Assembly (NCBI RefSeq): GCF_028618435.1
Contig: NZ_JAQISW010000004.1
Coordinates: 99,863 to 163,862 of the forward strand
Source of the DNA: Bartonella sp. MM73XJBT.G
GTDB lineage: Bacteria > Pseudomonadota > Alphaproteobacteria > Rhizobiales > Rhizobiaceae
Length of the DNA: 64,000 nucleotides
Direction: 5' to 3'
Shown: piece by piece, positions 61,210 to 64,000 of the stretch
Layout: every line of letters starts with the position of its first letter
Numbering within the stretch: position 1 is the first letter of the stretch
Program-made: the position numbers and the translations under genes
The notes under the pieces: generated by a model
What the model saw: only the letters and a program-made list of their open reading frames with translations
The model's database searches: none
What the model was told of the DNA's origin: nothing

Positions 61210-61632
61210 ATGAAACAAACTTTAAAATTATTAAGCTGCATAGCTTTATTAAATATGGCTGGATGTTACTCAAAGCCTCCTTCAACATACTTTGTTATAT
61301 GGGAAAAGCCAGGTGTAAATTCTACTGAGGTAGGAAAAGCACTGTTAGAGTGTGGTGCGCTATCTCCTTCTAGTAGTAGTATAGCCAATAGCAAATTAGG
61401 TTTTCATGAATGGTCGATAATTCATGCTTGTATGATCCAATCAGGATTTCACCATAAAAAAATTAAAGATGGGAAATGGTGTGAAAATTGTAAAGATGAT
61501 AGGATTCCGGTGTATTCTCTTAAGAGTTCTGTCATGACTCAGAGAAGTGTCGAGAGACGCTTAAACAGCTCGTTTTGTAAAAACAAAGGTATAATAAAAC
61601 TCTTAAATATCAACACTCCGTTTTGCCATTGA
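61210..61632 (+). CDS. Prophage-type lipoprotein
   Basis: 140 aa. Signal MKQTLKLLSCIALLNMAGC with lipobox MAGC, Cys19. The mature part contains W-E-K-P-G-V-N-S-T-E-V-G-K-A-L-L-E-C-G near 31-49, a pattern (W-x-K-P-G-x4-E-V-x-x-A-L-x-E-C) found in small prophage lipoproteins, and several more Cys pairs (W-C-E-N-C-K). GGGGAAAA lies upstream. It is bracketed by two copies of the integrase 3' end, so it seems to be an inserted moron gene. Function is unknown; superinfection exclusion is one possibility for such genes. Confidence 0.75.
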   Translation: MKQTLKLLSCIALLNMAGCYSKPPSTYFVIWEKPGVNSTEVGKALLECGALSPSSSSIANSKLGFHEWSIIHACMIQSGFHHKKIKDGKWCENCKDDRIPVYSLKSSVMTQRSVERRLNSSFCKNKGIIKLLNINTPFCH

Positions 61633-61667
61633 TCATCAACAATCAAAATGCTGTATGAGGTAGAAAT

Positions 61668-61700
61668 AGCTTATATGCAAACAGATTTTTTAGAGCAAAG
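61668..61700 (+). repeat. Direct repeat, second copy of integrase 3' region
   Basis: Reads A-Y-M-Q-T-D-F-L-E-Q in frame, then diverges. It is a detached fragment of an integrase 3' end lying about 850 bases beyond the real one. Confidence 0.85.
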
Positions 61701-61811
61701 TTTTAACAAATTTTTTTGCGTATTTTTTTAGCTATTTTGAGGGGAAATTTGATGTGTCAAATTTAAAAAAAACACTGTAAAATGTGTAAAAATATTATTG
61801 ATCGCTTTCAT

Positions 61812-61860
61812 GAGACGTGCAAAATTAAAAATCTATTGGCTAGAAAATTTTGCACGTCTC
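61812..61860. repeat. Perfect 15-bp inverted repeat after the lysis cassette
   Basis: Arms GAGACGTGCAAAATT (61812-61826) and AATTTTGCACGTCTC (61846-61860) with a 19-base loop. It lies just past the stop of the last lysis-cassette gene on the minus strand. There is no adjacent T-run, so it may be a hairpin protecting the message, a weak terminator or a binding/recombination site. Confidence 0.8.
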
Positions 61861-61869
61861 AAAGTGTAT

Positions 61870-62082
61870 TTAGAGTCGGATATTTGGTTTTTGTGTAAAA
61901 ATACTTACTAATGCATCCATAATACGTGAAAAATCAAGCGCTAATAAGAGTATAATCAGTACAATCCATTTCGTATAACGAGACATCACCTTTACACTTT
62001 TATAGGTCATAATGATTTCTTGAAGGATTTCTTTTTCCGCTTCTGTAAGCTCTATATCGTCTCTTGTTTTTCTTCTAGCCAT
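61870..62082 (-). CDS. Small phage membrane protein, possible holin (module 2)
   Basis: 70 aa from ATG 62082 (MARRKTRDDIELTEAEKEIL), with GGATGGGA upstream. A charged N-terminal half is followed by one strong transmembrane helix (~39-58, WIVLIILLLALDFSRIM). The gene overlaps the Rz1-like stop by 8 bases. A membrane protein within a lysis cassette is often the holin, but a single helix and position after Rz1 leave this uncertain. The gene is lost from module 1. Confidence 0.62.
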   Translation of the reverse strand: MARRKTRDDIELTEAEKEILQEIIMTYKSVKVMSRYTKWIVLIILLLALDFSRIMDALVSIFTQKPNIRL

Positions 62083-62278
62083 GTTCCCATCCACACAAAC
62101 GTTCACCTAGGGTGTTATGTTTTAAGATATCTCTTGCTAAGTTTGAACTGATGACGTTAACATCTTGCCTCTCTAAATAAATAGGCAACCAACCAACACA
62201 AGAGACATACTTATTTGTCGCGCAACCAACGAGAAAGAGCAGTGCGCACATCAGTGTCGTTTTTTTGATTAACTTCAT
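62075..62278 (-). CDS. Phage Rz1-like outer-membrane spanin lipoprotein (module 2)
   Basis: 67 aa, lipobox LVGC with Cys near 19, mature part SCVGWLPIYLERQDVNVIS. Nested over the end of the Rz-like gene in another frame. It matches the module 1 copy along its entire length. Confidence 0.75.
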   Translation of the reverse strand: MKLIKKTTLMCALLFLVGCATNKYVSCVGWLPIYLERQDVNVISSNLARDILKHNTLGERLCGWEHG

Positions 62279-62438
62279 TTTCCACCTCCAGGCGTGTTGT
62301 TGCTGCCTTTAGCGTTTTTTCTGTTTGCTTTTGCTGTTCTGCTTTTTTGCCAAGGGTAAAAGCTTTAGCCAAAGCCATAAAAAAAGCGGCTAAAGCCGCG
62401 CCTGTTAACAGCAGATTTCTTTTCATCCAGAACATCAT
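62211..62438 (-). CDS. Phage Rz-like inner-membrane spanin (module 2)
   Basis: 75 aa: transmembrane helix ~8-27 (LLLTGAALAAFFMALAKAF), then a charged helical stretch (EQQKQTEKTLKAATTRLEVE) that could form a coiled coil. It starts in the endolysin stop (4-base overlap) and partly overlaps Rz1. It is equal in length to the module 1 copy. Confidence 0.72.
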   Translation of the reverse strand: MMFWMKRNLLLTGAALAAFFMALAKAFTLGKKAEQQKQTEKTLKAATTRLEVENEVNQKNDTDVRTALSRWLRDK

Positions 62439-63097
62439 AGGCGGTGCTCTTGAAAACGTTTAGCAACAAAGAAAATACCAGCACATGCCGCTAAGATCAT
62501 AATGGTTGCCAAAGCCCATTGCACTGGACCATTGCCTGCTAGTAAGCCGCCAAGACCTGAGAAAGAACCAATAATTGGTGCAATGGCTTCGGCTTTGAAA
62601 AGCCCTGTTGGTGCTTGTGTTTCTACGGTTTGATAGTTGGAGGAAACAAACGCCCCTTTCGCCCACAAGCCTGCTTCTGCGACACGTCGGTGGACAAGAC
62701 CTTGCAAGCGTTTACCACCGGCTTTGGTCCATTTCTGTAATTCGGCCGGGATTGCTTCATATTCACCTTGATTGAGCTTTTTTAGCAGTGTAGAATTGCA
62801 AAAAGCTGTTGTTCCTACATTATAGCAAAAGGAAACCAATGCCGCGAATTGTTCATCTGTTAAGGCAACTTGAACCGCTTGTTCAACGGCATTTTCAAAT
62901 TGTTTTAAATCTTGGCGAAGCAATTCTTCTGCTTGTTGTTCAGTGACTGTCATGCCTTTGTGGACAAAAGGTTTGCCAGCACTGTTGGTATGCCCATAAC
63001 CGATTGTCCATACCCCAATGGCGTCTTTATAAGCGCCTAAGCGCAAGCCTTCCCATTGTTTGATCAGTGTAAGACCCTCTTGTGATATTTTTCGCAT
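62435..63097 (-). CDS. Phage endolysin, GH24 lysozyme with C-terminal membrane segment (module 2)
   Basis: 220 aa from ATG 63097 (MRKISQEGLTLIKQWEGLRL), with GGAG 7 bases upstream; longer alternatives start 12 or 27 bases earlier. Catalytic Glu lies in QWEGLRLGAYKD, and VWTIGYGHTNSAGKP follows. The hydrophobic C-terminal segment (WALATIMILAACAGIFFVAK) ends KRFQEHRL, identical to the end of the module 1 copy. It is the first gene of a four-gene lysis unit. Confidence 0.92.
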   Translation of the reverse strand: MRKISQEGLTLIKQWEGLRLGAYKDAIGVWTIGYGHTNSAGKPFVHKGMTVTEQQAEELLRQDLKQFENAVEQAVQVALTDEQFAALVSFCYNVGTTAFCNSTLLKKLNQGEYEAIPAELQKWTKAGGKRLQGLVHRRVAEAGLWAKGAFVSSNYQTVETQAPTGLFKAEAIAPIIGSFSGLGGLLAGNGPVQWALATIMILAACAGIFFVAKRFQEHRL

Positions 63098-63109
63098 AAA
63101 ATTCTCCAT

Positions 63110-63135
63110 AAAAAAGCCCCACACAAGGTGAGGCT
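63110..63135 (-). terminator. Minus-strand terminator upstream of endolysin 2
   Basis: On the minus strand AGCCTCAC pairs with GTGGGGCT (one U-G pair), with a 5-base loop, followed by six U residues. It would end a transcript coming from a minus-strand gene further right, but the toxin-antitoxin genes there run the other way. This suggests that the original upstream phage genes were replaced. Confidence 0.7.
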
Positions 63136-63180
63136 GAGTGAAAATCGAAAATTGTAATTATCGCGTATTGTAAGAATCTC

Positions 63181-63221
63181 GTTTCATGTAACTTTTTTCT
63201 GTGTTATACGTTACATGAAAC
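63181..63221. promoter_or_regulatory. Perfect inverted-repeat operator of the toxin-antitoxin pair
   Basis: Arms GTTTCATGTAAC (63181-63192) and GTTACATGAAAC (63210-63221) surround a 17-base T-rich centre containing TGTTATAC, a plausible -10 box. It ends 16 bases before the antitoxin ATG. This layout is typical of TA autoregulation by the antitoxin or TA complex. Confidence 0.8.
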
Positions 63222-63237
63222 AAAAGGAGATTTTGTT

Positions 63238-63462
63238 ATGGGTACAATGAACGTTAATGAACGGGTTCAAAAACATCGCAATGCACAAAGAAAAGCAGGT
63301 TTGCGCTTAATGCAAATTTGGGTTCCAGATACACGCAGACCAGACTTTACAGAAGAGTGCCGTCGTCAATCCCGTTTAGTGGCAAAAATGGATAAATCTG
63401 ATACATCTATACAGTTATTTATGGATCAATCTTTAACGGATGTTGATGGCTGGACAGAATAA
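63238..63462 (+). CDS. MazE-like antitoxin (DUF3018 type)
   Basis: 74 aa. It matches small antitoxins of the DUF3018 family: N-E-R-V-Q-K-H-R-N-A-Q-R-K-A-G-L-R-L-M-Q-I-W-V-P-D-T-R near 5-31, then E-C-R-R-Q-S-R-L-V. AAGGAG lies 7 bases before the ATG. Its stop overlaps the toxin start (TAATG), so the two are translated together. It likely binds the inverted repeat just upstream and neutralises the toxin. Confidence 0.88.
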   Translation: MGTMNVNERVQKHRNAQRKAGLRLMQIWVPDTRRPDFTEECRRQSRLVAKMDKSDTSIQLFMDQSLTDVDGWTE

Positions 63463-63785
63463 TGCGGGGTTCTCTTGTAACAATAGCTATGCAAGGTGAT
63501 TTTGGTAAACCAAGACCTGCATTGATCATTCAAGCGAATGAATTTAGTGAACATACAAGCATGACGGTTTTACCAATTACAAGTACACTTATTGATGCTC
63601 CATTACTTCGCATTACGATTCAGCCAAATGACAAGAATGGTTTACAAAAGCCTTCGCAAGTAATGATTGATAAAATTATGACGGTAAGATGTGAAAAAAT
63701 TAGTCCAGCTTTCGGTTTCATTCCTGTAGATAAAATGGTAGAAATTGAACGTTGTTTGGCTGTATTTTTAGGAATAGTAAAATAA
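63462..63785 (+). CDS. MazF/PemK-family toxin (mRNA interferase)
   Basis: 107 aa. It follows the MazF fold: R-G-S-L-V-T-I-A near 2-9, G-K-P-R-P-A-L-I-I-Q near 15-24 (the conserved R-P region), T-V-L-P-I-T-S-T near 35-42, G-L-Q-K-P-S-Q-V-M-I-D-K-I near 60-72. The active Ser/Thr and Arg positions are retained, so it is probably a working endoribonuclease cleaving mRNA. It forms an operon with the antitoxin by 1-base overlap. Confidence 0.9.
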   Translation: MRGSLVTIAMQGDFGKPRPALIIQANEFSEHTSMTVLPITSTLIDAPLLRITIQPNDKNGLQKPSQVMIDKIMTVRCEKISPAFGFIPVDKMVEIERCLAVFLGIVK

Positions 63786-63816
63786 AAATTGGATTTCTTT
63801 ATCAGATAGTTTTATT

Positions 63817-64000
63817 TATATATCCTCTTCGTCCATATGGATGACGCCGTCTCCTTCGTCGCATGCATTGGGAGGGGCGTTTGGATCAAGGGTATCGTCT
63901 TTGTCTGGTATGGTGTTTGCTACGTTTTTTGCAGCATCTTCTTGGGCTTTATCAAAAAGTTCGCAATCTATTTTTGTTGTATACCCACCTGTTTTATCAA
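63817..64000 (-). CDS. 3' end of an acidic, probably phage, protein (cut by window edge)
   Basis: The minus strand is open from the right edge to TAA at 63817-63819, giving about 60 residues ending D-G-V-I-H-M-D-E-E-D-I. The segment is very acidic (D-K-D-D-T-L-D-P-N-A-P-P). It converges on the toxin gene with a 30-base gap. It could be the tail end of a phage structural protein, but no domain is visible. Confidence 0.55.

Noticed and set aside
1..64000. CRISPR array
   Set aside because: No regularly spaced repeats of 24-40 bases with unique spacers; the repeats present are few, tandem or degenerate.

Overview
The window looks like a chromosome segment of a Bartonella species (Alphaproteobacteria, Hyphomicrobiales). 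The DNA is AT-rich, spacers are long and full of decayed sequence, and there is a tandem array of Hbp/Pap31-type haemin-binding outer-membrane proteins, a Bartonella hallmark. Housekeeping genes follow rhizobial order, for example inositol-phosphatase-like / DUF4170 / waaA / lpxK / DUF2093 / mutL. The sequence alone does not settle the species.

1-12.8 kb is ordinary core genome: a possible ubiG start at the left edge, gshB, the phosphate operon pstSCAB-phoU, a cell-wall-hydrolase lipoprotein, an M29 aminopeptidase, mutM, an M20 dipeptidase and the nanoRNase nrnC, closed by a strong terminator. 12.8-25 kb is a plastic surface-protein island. It has four full-length hbp genes, each preceded by the same 18-bp promoter element, at least two decayed hbp 3' fragments, a broken ShlB/FhaC-type secretion pore, and copies of a degenerate dispersed repeat. 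The fourth Hbp carries a large Ser/Thr/Ala-rich and His-rich insertion.

25-46 kb returns to core genes: ileS, a small lipoprotein, tadA, rluB-rsmD, an SRPBCC protein, pmbA, a CysQ-like phosphatase, DUF4170, waaA-lpxK, DUF2093, mutL, a long dCTP deaminase and lldD. 46-53 kb is decaying or phage-derived: a 28-residue membrane-peptide ORF, a transketolase-like pseudogene, integrase remnants, a complete phage lysis cassette (endolysin, Rz, Rz1), tRNA-Thr(CGT) and slyX. 53.4-57.6 kb holds an amino-acid permease and a biotin ECF transporter, bioMN followed by two tandem bioY genes.

58-64 kb is a second prophage remnant. It contains a dispersed-repeat copy, an intact tyrosine integrase, a lipoprotein gene bracketed by copies of the integrase 3' end, a second lysis cassette parallel to the first, a MazE/MazF-like toxin-antitoxin pair behind a perfect 12-bp inverted repeat, and the 3' part of an acidic gene cut by the window edge.

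The most interesting points are the His-rich Hbp with the shared hbp promoter element, the two parallel integrase/lysis modules at different stages of decay, the integrase-end duplication around the lipoprotein gene, the dispersed degenerate repeat, and the 28-residue peptide.
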